Shown piece after piece: positions 33,949 to 34,040 of a stretch of 34,040 bases of DNA; positions within the stretch are counted from its first letter, which is position 1; every line of letters starts with the position of its first letter. A program made the position numbers and the translations under genes. The DNA comes from Herpetosiphonaceae bacterium (GTDB lineage: Bacteria; Chloroflexota; Chloroflexia; Chloroflexales; Kallotenuaceae): NCBI GenBank assembly GCA_013821605.1, contig JACDGP010000055.1, positions 1 through 34,040 on the forward strand, given 5' to 3'. The notes beneath the pieces are model-generated. The model ran no database searches and was not told where the DNA came from. It saw only the letters and a list, made by a program, of their open reading frames with translations.

Positions 33949-34040
33949 GCCCGCACCAAGGAATACGCAGCCAGGATACGCAGATCGCGTGATGTGTTAG
34001 CCACGCTGCCGCCGTAAACTGATGTCATCGACCGGCACAT

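Overview
The window reads like a chromosomal stretch of a GC-rich bacterium, most likely a member of the Chloroflexota. This is inferred from the gene mix and not from any marker gene. The supporting features are a LuxR-type regulator fused to Kelch repeats, a STAND ATPase with an acetyltransferase-like region, a secreted protein with PD40 repeats, a DUF4331 protein, and an IscB element of the sort common in that phylum. No rRNA, tRNA, CRISPR array or replication origin was seen.

Region 1 (1-8.6 kb) looks like cell-surface biosynthesis. It holds the tail of a flippase-like membrane protein, an FkbM methyltransferase and an AlkP-superfamily phosphodiesterase in tight operon order. These are followed by a secreted four-module protein, a small lipoprotein, a convergent membrane-anchored LuxR-Kelch regulator and a polytopic GT-C-like membrane protein. 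Region 2 (8.7-14 kb, minus strand) carries a secreted beta-propeller protein, an MFS exporter, a YflT-like stress protein and a receiver-histidine kinase. Region 3 (14.3-21.5 kb, plus strand) has the STAND ATPase, then a compact set: secreted DUF4331 protein, membrane-anchored TPR protein, NicO-type metal transporter and a SnoaL-like protein.

Region 4 (21.57-22.65 kb) is an IS200/IS605-type element without a transposase. It carries a ruined iscB: the middle of the protein (bridge helix, RuvC-II, HNH) is deleted and the reading frame is broken at the scar. A structured omega-RNA-like leader and both end hairpins remain. Its right end stops a few bases before the start codon of an acyl-CoA dehydrogenase gene. 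Region 5 (23.9-27.6 kb, minus strand) has glyA, a small membrane protein, an sdpR-sdpI pair behind a palindromic operator candidate, a glyoxalase-fold relic and a secreted CHAP protein.

Region 6 (27.6-34 kb) looks accessory. It holds an AT-richer P-loop kinase next to an ANT(6)-like nucleotidyltransferase, a frameshifted UPF0175 antitoxin gene, bcp, gnd and a MOSC protein. A small possible ribbon-helix-helix gene faces a pentapeptide-repeat gene across direct repeats, and the window closes with a 5'-truncated LuxR-family regulator. The strongest leads are the iscB relic with its RNA, the DUF4331-TPR-NicO set, the repeat-bearing divergent promoter near 32.2 kb and the hidden UPF0175 gene.
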